Positions 33,527 to 42,277 of a stretch of DNA of 64,000 nt are shown here, one piece after another (position 1 is the first letter of the stretch; each line of letters opens with the position of its first letter). The stretch comes from RYN-230 sp963813975. GTDB lineage: Bacteria > Actinomycetota > Actinomycetes > Streptosporangiales > Streptosporangiaceae. The notes below the pieces were generated by a model. It was not told where the DNA came from. It made no database searches and saw only the letters and a program-made list of their open reading frames with translations. Location: positions 434,001-498,000 of the forward strand of contig CAWFAP010000004.1 in the NCBI GenBank assembly GCA_963813975.1, read 5' to 3'. The position numbers were made by a program, and so were the translations under genes.

Positions 33527-34351
33527 CTAAGGTTTCCGGCCGACGCCGGCGAACGCGTTGACCACGACGTGGGGGCTGGCCTCGCCCCGCCATTCGGGCA
33601 TCGCCACGAGCCCCGGCTCGACCAGGTCGAGGCCGTCGAAGTACGCGGCGATCTGGGCCTGCGGCCGGGGAGTCAGCCGGGTGGGGCCCATCCGCGGATT
33701 GATCTTCGAGGCGACACGGCTGGCCCCGTCGCCGATGTCGGTCGTGGTATCTGAGATCACCAGGTAGCTGCCCGACGGCACCGCGTCCATCAGCTCGGAG
33801 ACGATCTGCTGGGGGTGATCGGAGTCGGGAATGTACTGCAGCACCATCAGGGCCATGACCGCCACCGGCTGGGTGAAGTCCAGCACGCGGGCCGCCGCCT
33901 CGAGGATCTTGGCGGTGTCGCGGGCGTCGGCGTCCACGTAGGCGGTGGCGCCCTCGGGGGTGCTGGTCAGCAGGGCCCGGGCGTGGGCCAGCACGATCGG
34001 GTCGTTGTCCACGTACACGATCCGCGACTCGGGCGCGATCCGCTGGGCCACCTCGTGGGTGTTCTCGGCGGTCGGCAGGCCGGTCCCGATGTCCAGGAAC
34101 TGCCGGATGCCCTGCCCGGCCACGAACTCGACCGCGCGGCGCAGGAACGCCCGGTTGGCGCGGACCCCGGGCAGGATGTCCGGGGTGACCGCGATGGCCT
34201 GCTCGGCGGCTTCCCGGTCCGCCTTGTAGTTGTCCTTGCCGCCCAGCCAGTAGTTGTAGATCCGGGCCGGATGAGCGACCGACGTGTCGAAGGACAGCGA
34301 CTCGCCCGTCGTGGTGGCCGCCGCCGGGTCGTCGTGGTCCTGGCTACTCAT
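33527..34351 (-). CDS. SAM-dependent methyltransferase, DUF574 (SAV2177-type)
   Basis: 274 residues. The family hallmark SVAHPARIYNYWLGGKDNYK, then ADREAA, is at the N-terminus, followed by the SAM-binding strand FLDIGTGLPTAENTHEVAQR and VYVDNDPIVLAHARALL. DUF574 proteins are abundant in actinomycetes, often beside XRE regulators, with unknown methyl acceptors. The ATG at 34351 is preceded by AAAGG. No regulator is adjacent here. Confidence 0.92.
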   Translation of the reverse strand: MSSQDHDDPAAATTTGESLSFDTSVAHPARIYNYWLGGKDNYKADREAAEQAIAVTPDILPGVRANRAFLRRAVEFVAGQGIRQFLDIGTGLPTAENTHEVAQRIAPESRIVYVDNDPIVLAHARALLTSTPEGATAYVDADARDTAKILEAAARVLDFTQPVAVMALMVLQYIPDSDHPQQIVSELMDAVPSGSYLVISDTTTDIGDGASRVASKINPRMGPTRLTPRPQAQIAAYFDGLDLVEPGLVAMPEWRGEASPHVVVNAFAGVGRKP

Positions 34352-34716
34352 GGCGCGTGCCTTTCATGGTTCAGCGGCGGGATCCCCCCGGATCCCGGCT
34401 GAGGGACGTCGTTTCAGGGTTCAACGTATCCGGTTCCGCGGGAACGTACCGCCTGGGGCCGCCCGGGAAGGGCGCCCCGGGGTCATGGCGGCGCGGGCCT
34501 GCCCTTTTTTCTCCGCAACGAAGACCGGCCCGGGCCGGTCCCGCGGCCGGTACTCTCCATGGGCCGGCCCGGCCGGGGCGGTGGGGGATCCTCACAGCCT
34601 CCTGAGACCCTCAAGGACCCGGCTCAGCAGCTCAGGACTGGCGGGCACCGCCTGCCCGCGGCCGGACGGTTGCTCCGTCGACGGCGTTTCGCGTGGGGCC
34701 GGGCCAGGAAGTCCGG
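34352..34716. other. intergenic region without recognised gene
   Basis: Between the DUF574 start and the winged-helix regulator stop. It holds a short palindromic block GGGATCCCCCCGGATCCC (34379-34396) that could form a hairpin and probably the DUF574 promoter. I see no coding pattern or RNA gene. Confidence 0.4.
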
Positions 34717-35025
34717 TCAGCCTGACTGGGCCGAGCCGAGCAGTTGCCGCAGCACCGTGGTGTACTGCTCCAGTGCGGCCCGCCCGCTGTGGGTGAGCGC
34801 AACCGAGGTGCGCGCGGTGACGCCACTGCCGTTCTTCTGGGTGGTCACGTACCCGGCGTCCTCGAGCTTGCGCAGGTGGGTGATCAGGTTGCCCGGCGTC
34901 AGCCCGATCAGTTCCTGCAGCCGGGTGAAGGACAGGTTGTCGCCTTCTCCCAGCGTGGCCAGCGTGACCACGATGCGCAGCCGCGCGGGCGCGTGGATGA
35001 CCGGGTCGAGTTCGTCGTCGCTCAT
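34717..35025 (-). CDS. winged-helix transcriptional regulator (MarR/ArsR-like)
   Basis: 102 residues: MSDDELDPVIHAPARLRIVV, then TLATLGEGDNLSFTRLQELI as first helices, the recognition region LTPGNLITHLRKLEDAGYV and wing KNGSGVTARTSVALTHSG. This is the compact one-domain wHTH that in actinomycetes is often paired with a membrane protein. Its ATG overlaps the upstream membrane-protein stop (ATGA). It probably binds the double palindrome in front of the operon and represses its own synthesis. Confidence 0.88.
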   Translation of the reverse strand: MSDDELDPVIHAPARLRIVVTLATLGEGDNLSFTRLQELIGLTPGNLITHLRKLEDAGYVTTQKNGSGVTARTSVALTHSGRAALEQYTTVLRQLLGSAQSG

Positions 35026-35654
35026 GTGCGCAGCGCGGGCTCGATAGCCGCCATCAGCAGGAACGCCAGGCCTCCCGCCAGGGCGCCGACCGCCCAGACC
35101 CCCACCGGGCCGGCGAAAGCCCCGCCGGCCGCCACGGCGATGAGCCACATGCCCAGGCCGGAGACGGGCCAGTCCAGCCAGAGGGCGCTGCTCGAGAGGT
35201 AGAACAGGCCCGCCACCAGAATCGGTGCCGCCGCCTCGAATATGCCGATCACCGTCCGGCTGGCCCCGGCGTGAGCCAGCGCGCCTTCCAGCGCGAACAT
35301 CCCGGCCAGTCCGGCGATGAGCGTCAGGAGGTGGATACGCTGCCGCAGCGCTGACGCGCCACCAACGCCGGATTCGGCCCGGGCCTGGGCTACCGTGGCG
35401 AGACCTGACCCGGCGGCCAGCAGGGTCACGGCGGCGAACGCCCCGGGGTTTGTCCCGTGAAACGGCCGCTGTCCCCGGAGCAGAAGCCACATCGAGCCGT
35501 AGCCGAGGAGCAAGAGCACGCCCCAGATCGTGAAGCTGCCCCGGTGGCTGCGCCGGAACTCACGCCGGGCCCGCTCGCCTGCCTCCCGCATGATGTCGGC
35601 CGCTTCCTGGACATCCATGTGCGTACTCTCGCCCGCGGCCGCGCCGTGTTCCAT
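35022..35654 (-). CDS. five- to six-span membrane protein paired with the winged-helix regulator
   Basis: 210 residues. A charged N-terminal helix (DVQEAADIMREAGERARREF) is followed by hydrophobic segments (FTIWGVLLLLGYGSMWLLL, PGAFAAVTLLAAGSGLATVA, IHLLTLIAGLAGMFALEG, TVIGIFEAAAPILVAGLFYL, GLGMWLIAVAAGGAFAG, VGVWAVGALAGGLAFLLMAA). Conserved family name not known to me. The ATG at 35654 has GGAG five bases ahead; ATG at 35618 is the alternative. The gene sits directly behind the nested palindrome and translates into the regulator gene. Confidence 0.78.
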   Translation of the reverse strand: MEHGAAAGESTHMDVQEAADIMREAGERARREFRRSHRGSFTIWGVLLLLGYGSMWLLLRGQRPFHGTNPGAFAAVTLLAAGSGLATVAQARAESGVGGASALRQRIHLLTLIAGLAGMFALEGALAHAGASRTVIGIFEAAAPILVAGLFYLSSSALWLDWPVSGLGMWLIAVAAGGAFAGPVGVWAVGALAGGLAFLLMAAIEPALRT

Positions 35655-35677
35655 GTCGGCTCCATGAAAAACCTTTA

Positions 35678-35717
35678 ACTTTGTACTGCAAAACTAGCTT
35701 GCTTTGCAACGCAAAGT
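35678..35717. promoter_or_regulatory. 40-bp double inverted-repeat operator
   Basis: Four 6-bp elements are arranged symmetrically: ACTTTG (35678-35683), TGCAAA (35687-35692), TTTGCA (35703-35708) and CAAAGT (35712-35717). Gaps are 3, 10 and 3 bp, so outer and inner arms are both perfect inverted repeats about one centre. On the minus strand TTGCAA and TACAAA within it, 18 bp apart, could be -35 and -10. Likely operator of the winged-helix regulator, perhaps bound by two dimers, and also upstream of the plus-strand MDMPI-like gene. Confidence 0.75.
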
Positions 35718-35777
35718 CAAGGCCCGGGACCGGCCACCTCAGCGTCGCGCCGCCGGCGGGCTGCTTACAGTGGGCGG

Positions 35778-36407
35778 ATGGACGCCGCGCAACGCCAGCT
35801 GTACGACCAGATCGACGACGCGACCCAGCGCCTGCTCGGCACCGCCCGGGTGATCGCCGAGCCGGACCTGCGGCAGCCATCGCTGCTGCCCGGGTGGACG
35901 CGGGCCCATGTCCTGGCCCACCTGGCCCGCAATGCCGACGCGATGCGCGCCCTGCTGGCCGGGGCCCGCTCTGGCGAGGACCGCCCGGCGTACGCCGGCG
36001 CCGAGGCCCGGGAGGCCGATATCGAGCGCGGCGCGGCCCAGACCGCGAAGGATCTCGTGGCCGACGTGGCCGACTCGGCGATGGCGCTGCGCACCGTCGC
36101 CCGGCAGCTACCCGATCCGGCCTGGCCGCGAACCCTGCGCATCCTCGGCTCGGCGCCGTTCCCGGCGGCGCAGCTGCTGACCCGGCGGCTGGCCGAGGTC
36201 GAGCTGCATCATTGCGACCTGGCCGCGGGTTACACCCCGGCCGACTGGCCGGCCGCCTTCGCGTCCATGGAGCTCGCGGAGCCCATGCGCACGCAACGCC
36301 AGGACCGGCTCAGCCGGCCGCGGGAACTCCTGGACAGCGTGCCCCGGCCCCGCCCCGCACGGGTGCCGGGACAGCCAAGAAAAGGCCCGGGTGCCCTGTT
36401 TCCCTGA
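35778..36407 (+). CDS. maleylpyruvate isomerase-like, mycothiol-dependent (MDMPI/DinB-fold) protein
   Basis: 209 residues of a DinB-like four-helix bundle. LLPGWTRAHVLAHLARNADA is the signature of MDMPI_N; the helix LAEVELHHCDLAAGYTPADWP carries the second metal-type histidines. Known members isomerise maleylpyruvate with mycothiol, but many are general mycothiol-dependent enzymes. The C-terminal 45 residues are Pro/Arg-rich and end early compared with typical members, which suggests a shortened tail. Divergent from the regulator operon across the double palindrome. Confidence 0.8.
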   Translation: MDAAQRQLYDQIDDATQRLLGTARVIAEPDLRQPSLLPGWTRAHVLAHLARNADAMRALLAGARSGEDRPAYAGAEAREADIERGAAQTAKDLVADVADSAMALRTVARQLPDPAWPRTLRILGSAPFPAAQLLTRRLAEVELHHCDLAAGYTPADWPAAFASMELAEPMRTQRQDRLSRPRELLDSVPRPRPARVPGQPRKGPGALFP

Positions 36408-36420
36408 CCGCTGATGCGAT

Positions 36421-36433
36421 AGGCCTTTATTAC
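36421..36433 (+). promoter_or_regulatory. AGGCCTTTATTAC motif ahead of a secreted-protein gene
   Basis: Similar AT-rich sequences (AAGCCTT followed by TATT or GTATT) precede two other secreted-protein genes at 45105-45122 and 58131-58147. It begins about 60 bp upstream of the start codon here. A promoter or regulator site is possible; this is pattern matching on three sites. Confidence 0.35.
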
Positions 36434-36481
36434 CAGTGGTCAACGACGATCCTGAATGGTCGCCGGGAAAAGGGGATTCCC

Positions 36482-37276
36482 ATGTCCAGGCTTATCAGAT
36501 CAATTGCCCTTATAACGGCGGCCGTGGGGCTGGCCCTGCCGGCCGGCCTCGCGGTCACCGCGGCCAGCGCCGCCACCGGCCCGGTCACTCCCACCAAGGA
36601 AGAAACCGGGTATCAGTTCACCGGGGCACAGTTCCGCTACGCTCAGGCCACGGTGTACCTGCGCAACGCCAGCCAGTACAGCGCGTCTGTCGCCGGGCTC
36701 GGCCAGTCGGTCCAGTTCTGGGGCGGCGGCCGCGTCTACGTCCTCGGGGTCTCCGACAGCACTACGGCCAGCCCGTACAGCCCGGCGGTGGCCGTGTTCA
36801 ATAACTCGACCCACGCCCTGGTGTGCGCGACCTCGAACAGCACGTGCCAGGGCACGCCCGCGTCGTGGACCAGCGGCGCGGTCAGCTACCCGTTCGGGCA
36901 TTCCGTGCAGGAGACAATCTTCTACAATCAGGGCAATGGCGACCTTACGTTCACCGTGAACGATCTGACCGCGCACACCAGCTCCGGGTTCACGATGAAC
37001 ATCGGGACCGGTGTCTCCTTCAAGGAGGTCCGGATCGGCACCGAGTTCGGCAACGACCCCTGGAGCGCGCCGGCGTTCACCGCGCCCGCGGCCCAGGTCA
37101 AGCTGGCCGCGTTCAGCGGGGGCCAGCTGACCAACTACAAGGGGACGAAGTACGGATTCTCGGGGTACTTCACCACGTCACGGCTGATCATGACCGGCCC
37201 CGGGAGCGTGACCGAGGCAAACGCGGGGCCGCTGAACTCCACCGCCAACGGCTTCAGCACCTTCCTGGTGCCGTAG
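36482..37276 (+). CDS. secreted beta-rich protein of unknown function
   Basis: 264 residues with a signal peptide (RSIALITAAVGLALPAGLAV, cleavage near 31 after ASA). The mature part is Ser/Thr/Gly/Asn-rich with alternating strands (QFRYAQATVYL, VQFWGGGRVYVLGVSD, AVAVFNNSTHALVCA, LTFTVNDLTAHTSSGFTM, FKEVRIGTEFGNDPW), likely a lectin-like or jelly-roll sandwich. One cysteine pair (CATSNSTC) is visible. An upstream open frame exists but the ATG at 36482 follows AAGGGG and gives the signal peptide. No catalytic motif is evident. Confidence 0.8.
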   Translation: MSRLIRSIALITAAVGLALPAGLAVTAASAATGPVTPTKEETGYQFTGAQFRYAQATVYLRNASQYSASVAGLGQSVQFWGGGRVYVLGVSDSTTASPYSPAVAVFNNSTHALVCATSNSTCQGTPASWTSGAVSYPFGHSVQETIFYNQGNGDLTFTVNDLTAHTSSGFTMNIGTGVSFKEVRIGTEFGNDPWSAPAFTAPAAQVKLAAFSGGQLTNYKGTKYGFSGYFTTSRLIMTGPGSVTEANAGPLNSTANGFSTFLVP

Positions 37277-37301
37277 CAGCGGCCCGGGCTGGGAACGGTG
37301 C

Positions 37302-39215
37302 TCAGCCGAGCACGCGGGTCAGGGCGGGCGCCACGTCCGCGAGGGTCCGGAGGGGCTGGCTCACGCCATGCCCCTGGCCGGCCAGGGCTGTGGCGGCCCG
37401 CTCTGATTCGGCGGTCGGCAGCGGGCAGAGCACGTGCAGGCGGCTGATCCCGGTCAGGGCCAGCGCGGGATCACCGCCCGCCGTGGGCAGGCAGTCCGAC
37501 AGCAGCAGCACCACCCGTTCGTCCGCGGTCACGGCGGCCAGCTGGGCGGCCGCCGCGCGGAGCGCGGCCGCCAGGTCGGTGACTCCGTGCCCGCGCAAGG
37601 CCAGCAGGTCGCCCACCAGCGGGCCGGGCGCGCCGTGCGTACCCTGGGCCCGCAGGACGGTCGCCTCGCTGCGGAAAGAAATGATCCCGGGAGCAAGGCG
37701 GCCGTCGGCCGCCAGGACCAGGCTCGCCGTGGCCACGGCGGCGATGGCCACCGCGAGGCCCGACATCGAGCCGCTGCTGTCGATGAGCAGGCACAGCGCA
37801 CGGCGATGAGCGCGCCAGGAGCGGGTCACCAGGTCGTCTGGCCCGGGCCGCCCGGCTCCCGGCCACCGATCGAAGGTCCGGTCCAGGTCGAGATCCCCGT
37901 CGGTCCGGCCGGGGCCGAGGCGGCGGGTTCCCCGGGCCGGCTGCTGGCCGGCCCGGGCCATCCGGATGAAGACCCGCGCGGCCAGCCGCCGCGCCGCCGC
38001 GCGCAGCTCACGGTCGGTGGCCCGGGCCAGATCGGGCAGGAGGGTCAGGGCGGCGTCCGGGTCGTCGGCCAGCAGCCGGGTGAACGCCTCCTCGTCGAGC
38101 TGGCCCAGGCCGGGTGAGACACCGGAGAACGCCGCGTGCCCGGCGGCCAGCTCGGCCCGGCTGACGCTCCGCCGGGCCGGGCCGCGGCCGCGATCGCGGC
38201 GGGCGGCGGAGGCTGAGGTCCGGCGCGGGCCGGGCCGGTCCTGGCCGGGCTGAAGGTGGCGGGTGCCTGCCGCGGGCGGCGGCAGGCGGTCACCTTTTCC
38301 CTGGCCGTCCCGGGACCCGGCGCCGGGGTCATCGGGTGCTCCGCCGTCCGGAGGGGGCAGCGGATCCGCGGCACCGGCGGGCCAGAGCTGGTCCAGCAGT
38401 TCGTCGAGCACCGACTCCGGGGTCCGCTCGCACCCGTCGGCGATCCTGATCCGCCCGGACAGGGCGGCGTGCGCGGCGTCGCGGGCGCTCTCCCGCGTCA
38501 TCCGCGGCTCGCCCCGCAGCCGGGTCAGCCCGGTCAGCAGGAGGACCAGGTCGATCGCACCGCGCACCGAGGAACCCATGCGGACGTCACGGTGCTCGCG
38601 GGTGGCCCGGGTCAGCGTCACCGCGAAGTCCGGCACCGGCCCGCGGTGGCCGGTGACGCCGGTGGTGATCGCCCGTTCCGCCGCGGCGTCCTGGTAGCCG
38701 AGGACGACCCGGCAGATCCGGTCGGCAATGGCGTGGCTGACCCGGGCGGTCCCGATCGCGTCGAACGGGTTCATGGCCGCGACCAGCCGGAAACCCGCGG
38801 ACGCCTGGACCGGGCCCAGCCTGGGCACCGCGATCTCGCCCTCTGTGAGCACGGTGATCAGGACGTTGAGGGTCTCCTCCGGGACCCGGTTGAACTCCTC
38901 CAGGTAGAGCAGGGCGCCCGAGCGCATGGCCGCCAGCAGCGGGCCGTCGGTGAAGCTCGCCGGGACGTAGCCGCCGGCGAGTACCTGGGCCGGGTCGTAC
39001 TGCCCGATCAGCCGGGCCGGGGTGAGCTCGGCGTTGCCCTCGGCGAACACCACCACCGTGCCCGACTCCCGGGCGATGTCCCGCAGCAGGGTGGACTTGC
39101 CCGTCCCCGGCGGTCCCTCGATCACCACGTGCCGGGCCGCCGCCAGCGCCACGGTGAGCACCTCACGCTCCCGGTGCAGGCCGACAACGGGCGGCGGGCC
39201 GGTACGCTGCGTCAT
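37302..39215 (-). CDS. MoxR-type AAA ATPase fused to a VWA domain
   Basis: 637 residues. The N-terminal 270 residues are a MoxR/Mg-chelatase-like AAA module: GPPGTGKST (34-42), LLYLEEFNRVPEETLN Walker B/sensor region, NPFDAIGTARVS, and SSVRGAIDL. A Pro/Gly/Arg-rich linker follows. The C-terminal 200 residues are a von Willebrand A domain with a full MIDAS (DSSGSMSG; ALCLLIDSSGSM). Such fusions act like magnesium/cobalt chelatase I+D pairs and install or activate metal cofactors. The next gene upstream, 44 bp away on the same strand, is a zinc alcohol dehydrogenase, a possible client. Confidence 0.85.
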   Translation of the reverse strand: MTQRTGPPPVVGLHREREVLTVALAAARHVVIEGPPGTGKSTLLRDIARESGTVVVFAEGNAELTPARLIGQYDPAQVLAGGYVPASFTDGPLLAAMRSGALLYLEEFNRVPEETLNVLITVLTEGEIAVPRLGPVQASAGFRLVAAMNPFDAIGTARVSHAIADRICRVVLGYQDAAAERAITTGVTGHRGPVPDFAVTLTRATREHRDVRMGSSVRGAIDLVLLLTGLTRLRGEPRMTRESARDAAHAALSGRIRIADGCERTPESVLDELLDQLWPAGAADPLPPPDGGAPDDPGAGSRDGQGKGDRLPPPAAGTRHLQPGQDRPGPRRTSASAARRDRGRGPARRSVSRAELAAGHAAFSGVSPGLGQLDEEAFTRLLADDPDAALTLLPDLARATDRELRAAARRLAARVFIRMARAGQQPARGTRRLGPGRTDGDLDLDRTFDRWPGAGRPGPDDLVTRSWRAHRRALCLLIDSSGSMSGLAVAIAAVATASLVLAADGRLAPGIISFRSEATVLRAQGTHGAPGPLVGDLLALRGHGVTDLAAALRAAAAQLAAVTADERVVLLLSDCLPTAGGDPALALTGISRLHVLCPLPTAESERAATALAGQGHGVSQPLRTLADVAPALTRVLG

Positions 39216-39259
39216 CCCCCGGAGCTCACCCGCGGGCCCCGGTCATGAAGCACCGGGGA

Positions 39260-40372
39260 TCATGAGTCATACACGATGACGCCGCGGATGTTCTTGCCGT
39301 CCAGCAGGTCCTGGTAGCCCTGGTTGACCTGGTCCAGGGTGTAGGTGGACGTGATCAGCTCGTCCAGCTTCAGGTCCCCGGACTGGTACAGCTCCACCAT
39401 CCGCGGGATGTCGTGGAACGGGTCGCCGGAGCCGAACAGGCTGCCCTGGATGCGCTTCTCGAACAGGGTCAGGATGGCGCCGGGCAACTCGATGGTGTTC
39501 TTGCTCGGGTCGGCCAGGCCCGTGACGACGACCGTGCCGCCCTTGCGGATCGCGTTGAACGCGTTGGTCACGACGTCCGAGGTCACGACGCCGACCGTGA
39601 CGATCGCCTTGTCCGCGCCGACGCCCCGCGTCAGCTGGGTGATCAGTTCCTGGGCCTGCTCCGGGGTCTCGCAGCTGTGCGTGGCGCCGAACTGCTCAGC
39701 GGCCTCCCGCTTGTTGGCCAGGGGGTCGATGGCCACCACGTTGCGGGCACCCGCCAGCGCCGCGCCCTGCACCGCGTTGATCCCGATGCCGCCGATGCCG
39801 TAGATGGCGATGGTGTCGCCCGGCTCGGTCTCGGCGGCGTGCACCGCGGATCCGAAACCCGTCGGCACCCCGCAGCCGATCAGGACCACCTTGTCCAGCG
39901 GCAGGTCCGGGTCAACCTTGATCGCCGAGTTCTCGGAGATGGTCGAGTACTCGGAGAACGTGCCGAGCATGCACATGCCGCCGAGGTCCTCGCCGTTCTG
40001 GTGGAAGCGGTAGGTGCCGTCGGGCAGCACGCCGTCCAGGATCGTGGCGCCCATGTCGCACAGGTTCGACTTGCCGGTCGAGCACCACCGGCAGTGCCCG
40101 CAGACGGGCAGGAACGAGCAGATCACATGGTCACCAGGCTTCAGCCGGGTGACGCCCGCCCCGACTTCCTCGATGATTCCCGCGCCCTCGTGGCCGCCCA
40201 CGATCGGGAACCGGGGCACGATGTCACCGTGCCGTAGGTGCTCGTCAGAGTGGCACAGGCCGGCCGCCACGTAGCGGATGAGCACCTCGCCGGCCTTGGG
40301 GGGATCCAAGTCGAGTTCGGTGATCTCGAAGTCCTGGCCTACTCCGCGCAGTACCGCGGCCTTGGTCCGCAT
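39260..40372 (-). CDS. NDMA-dependent (mycofactocin-type) zinc alcohol dehydrogenase
   Basis: 370 residues. Catalytic zinc residues are in GLCHSDEHL and GGHEGAG; the structural zinc loop is CGHCRWCSTGKSNLC. The Rossmann motif reads IYGIGGIGINAVQGAALAGA. The overall pattern, including GDIVPRFPIVGGHEGAGII read in part and ATILDGVLPDGTYRFH, matches the NDMA-dependent class that keeps a tightly bound NAD and passes electrons to mycofactocin. No mycofactocin biosynthesis gene lies in this window. The ATG is preceded by GGGAGGG. Confidence 0.88.
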   Translation of the reverse strand: MRTKAAVLRGVGQDFEITELDLDPPKAGEVLIRYVAAGLCHSDEHLRHGDIVPRFPIVGGHEGAGIIEEVGAGVTRLKPGDHVICSFLPVCGHCRWCSTGKSNLCDMGATILDGVLPDGTYRFHQNGEDLGGMCMLGTFSEYSTISENSAIKVDPDLPLDKVVLIGCGVPTGFGSAVHAAETEPGDTIAIYGIGGIGINAVQGAALAGARNVVAIDPLANKREAAEQFGATHSCETPEQAQELITQLTRGVGADKAIVTVGVVTSDVVTNAFNAIRKGGTVVVTGLADPSKNTIELPGAILTLFEKRIQGSLFGSGDPFHDIPRMVELYQSGDLKLDELITSTYTLDQVNQGYQDLLDGKNIRGVIVYDS

Positions 40373-40527
40373 TGACCCTCCCGGCAGATAGTGACCTTGG
40401 GTGTCACCCTAGATCCGGTATTCGCGGGGCACTAGCCCCCCCGGTGACGGCCGGCGGCCCGGGGCATCCGCCTGCCCTCGGGGTCTGGCCGGCCCCGGGC
40501 AGCACCCCGCCGTCGTCCGGGGCGCCG

Positions 40528-41985
40528 CTACCGAGCCGCCGGGAAGTAGGCCAGTCGCTGGATGGTGGGGTCGTGGCCGACGTCTTCCGCGTCGCCGCCG
40601 ATGATGACGGCCGCTCCGGTGCTCAGCGAGGACGCCCAGCCCGCGCCGCGTCCGGTGGCCGTGGAGTTGTTGAAGCTGGTGATGGCGCGGCCGTAGCCAG
40701 CGTCCGCGGGGTTCACGTCGATGGCCCCTATCCCGTAGTGGTTTTCCTGGGTGGCCTTCACCTTCACGCCATTGATGTAGACCGCGTGGTTGAGCGACTT
40801 GTTGTGACCGCCGGTGTACGCGATGCCGCCCGTGTCCACCACGGTGAACAGCGAGTCGAACCCGGTGACGTTCACGATGAGCGGGAACGATGTGCTGGGG
40901 TTGCCGTCGCTGCGGAAGCGGGAGAAGGCGTCGCACAGTGCGCCGGCCGCGCCGAAGGCGTCGAACCCCCCGCCGCCACTGGCCGTGATGTCAAAGAAGG
41001 TGCCGGTCGGATCCCAGTCCACGCCCCGGGCCCAGGTGTCTTTGGCGCTGCAGTTACTGGAGTTGCTGGCGTTGAGGTTCTTGGGGTCATTCCAGGGGTC
41101 GACGGTGGCCCCGCCGGTCCCCGTGATGTCCAGCACAGCAACTTCCTTGTGGGTCTGCCCGCCGACCGACGCGAAGTTGCCGATCATCACCGCCTGGGTC
41201 TGTTGCGGGTTGATGGCGACCTGCGCGACCTTAGTGCCCACGGTGCTGGTGACCACGCCCGAGACCGGCAGCTGGGTGGCGGTCAGCGCGCCCGTCGCCG
41301 GGTTGACGAAGGCCAGCGCGGTGCGGGCCTGGCCGGCTACCTGCGTGAACCGGCCGCCGAGCCAGACCGTGCCGTTCACGAACTCCACGTCGTTCACGAC
41401 GCAGCCGCCGCCGCCGGTACAGACCTTGGCGTTGAACGGCTGGAGGGCGCGGGTGCTGGGATTGATGGCGGCGACCCCCCGGCGGGTGGCACCCGCCGTC
41501 CCCGGGGCGGGGGCGAAGGTGGAGAAGCTTCCCGCCACGTAGAGGGTGCCCCCGCCGCCGCTGGCGATCCCGGTCACCCCGGAGTCCAGGTAGGCGGTGG
41601 TGTTGTTGGCCTGGGCCGACGAGTAGAACTGCGGCTTCCATGAGGTGTCGACCCGGAACGTGGTGGCGCTGAAGCGGAAGATGTTATGGAAGCCCGATGT
41701 GGTCGCGCCGGTGACGCGGTCGGTGACGCTGCTGATGATCCCGCCCGCGTAGATCCAGTCACCGACCTGCTTGAGGACCAGGATGCGCCGGCACTTGTCC
41801 TGGTCGGCCGCGGGATAGCACTGCCCACCCGGGACGGAGGGAGTCATGTCGCTGGCCTGGCCGCTGACCAGGCCGGGAATGGGCAGGCCAGCGTAGGCGG
41901 GGGCCGTGATCCCGGTGGCGGTGAGCCCCCCGGCCACCGTCACCCCGCCGGTCATCAGCGTGACGAGCCTTCGGGTCAAGCGCAT
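40528..41985 (-). CDS. secreted beta-propeller-like protein
   Basis: 485 residues with a signal peptide (RLTRRLVTLMTGGVTVAGGL, cleavage near AYA at 32). The rest consists of repeated blades with a W/V-x-x-G-G-x-F-type pattern (DWIYAGGIISSVT, GTLYVAGSFSTFA, GTVWLGGRFTQVAGQ, QAVMIGNFASVGGQ), typical of Delta-60-like repeats. Cysteine pairs suggest disulfides. There is no anchor motif. A GGGAGAGG site precedes the ATG. Function is not known; a surface or matrix role is a guess. Confidence 0.75.
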   Translation of the reverse strand: MRLTRRLVTLMTGGVTVAGGLTATGITAPAYAGLPIPGLVSGQASDMTPSVPGGQCYPAADQDKCRRILVLKQVGDWIYAGGIISSVTDRVTGATTSGFHNIFRFSATTFRVDTSWKPQFYSSAQANNTTAYLDSGVTGIASGGGGTLYVAGSFSTFAPAPGTAGATRRGVAAINPSTRALQPFNAKVCTGGGGCVVNDVEFVNGTVWLGGRFTQVAGQARTALAFVNPATGALTATQLPVSGVVTSTVGTKVAQVAINPQQTQAVMIGNFASVGGQTHKEVAVLDITGTGGATVDPWNDPKNLNASNSSNCSAKDTWARGVDWDPTGTFFDITASGGGGFDAFGAAGALCDAFSRFRSDGNPSTSFPLIVNVTGFDSLFTVVDTGGIAYTGGHNKSLNHAVYINGVKVKATQENHYGIGAIDVNPADAGYGRAITSFNNSTATGRGAGWASSLSTGAAVIIGGDAEDVGHDPTIQRLAYFPAAR

Positions 41986-42277
41986 GGTGGATCGTTCCTC
42001 TCCCTTGAGGCGTGCGACGGCGCACCGCCGGCCTGCCGCCGGGCGCGGGCGTGCCCAGGAAGGCGCGACGGCGGTAGCGGATCCGTGCTTACGCAGGCGC
42101 CAGCGTCAGCGGGGAGAGATCTAGCTGTTCAGCGCCGGCGGCGGGCCCGGGCGACGTGGCCCAGACTGCGCCGGCCTGCGGCGAGCACGATGGCTTTTGA
42201 TGCCTGGCTGGGTCCCCCATAGGCATTCACCCCCCGTCCTCCACCAGACCACAACGGGACCGGATGAGGGAAGGGGT

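Noticed and set aside
42129..42277. Small minus-strand frame containing VNAYGGPSQASKAIVLAAGR
   Set aside because: It has a GGAGG-like site and a peptide-like look, but no context, no clear fold, and overlaps only intergenic DNA; too weak to list as a gene.
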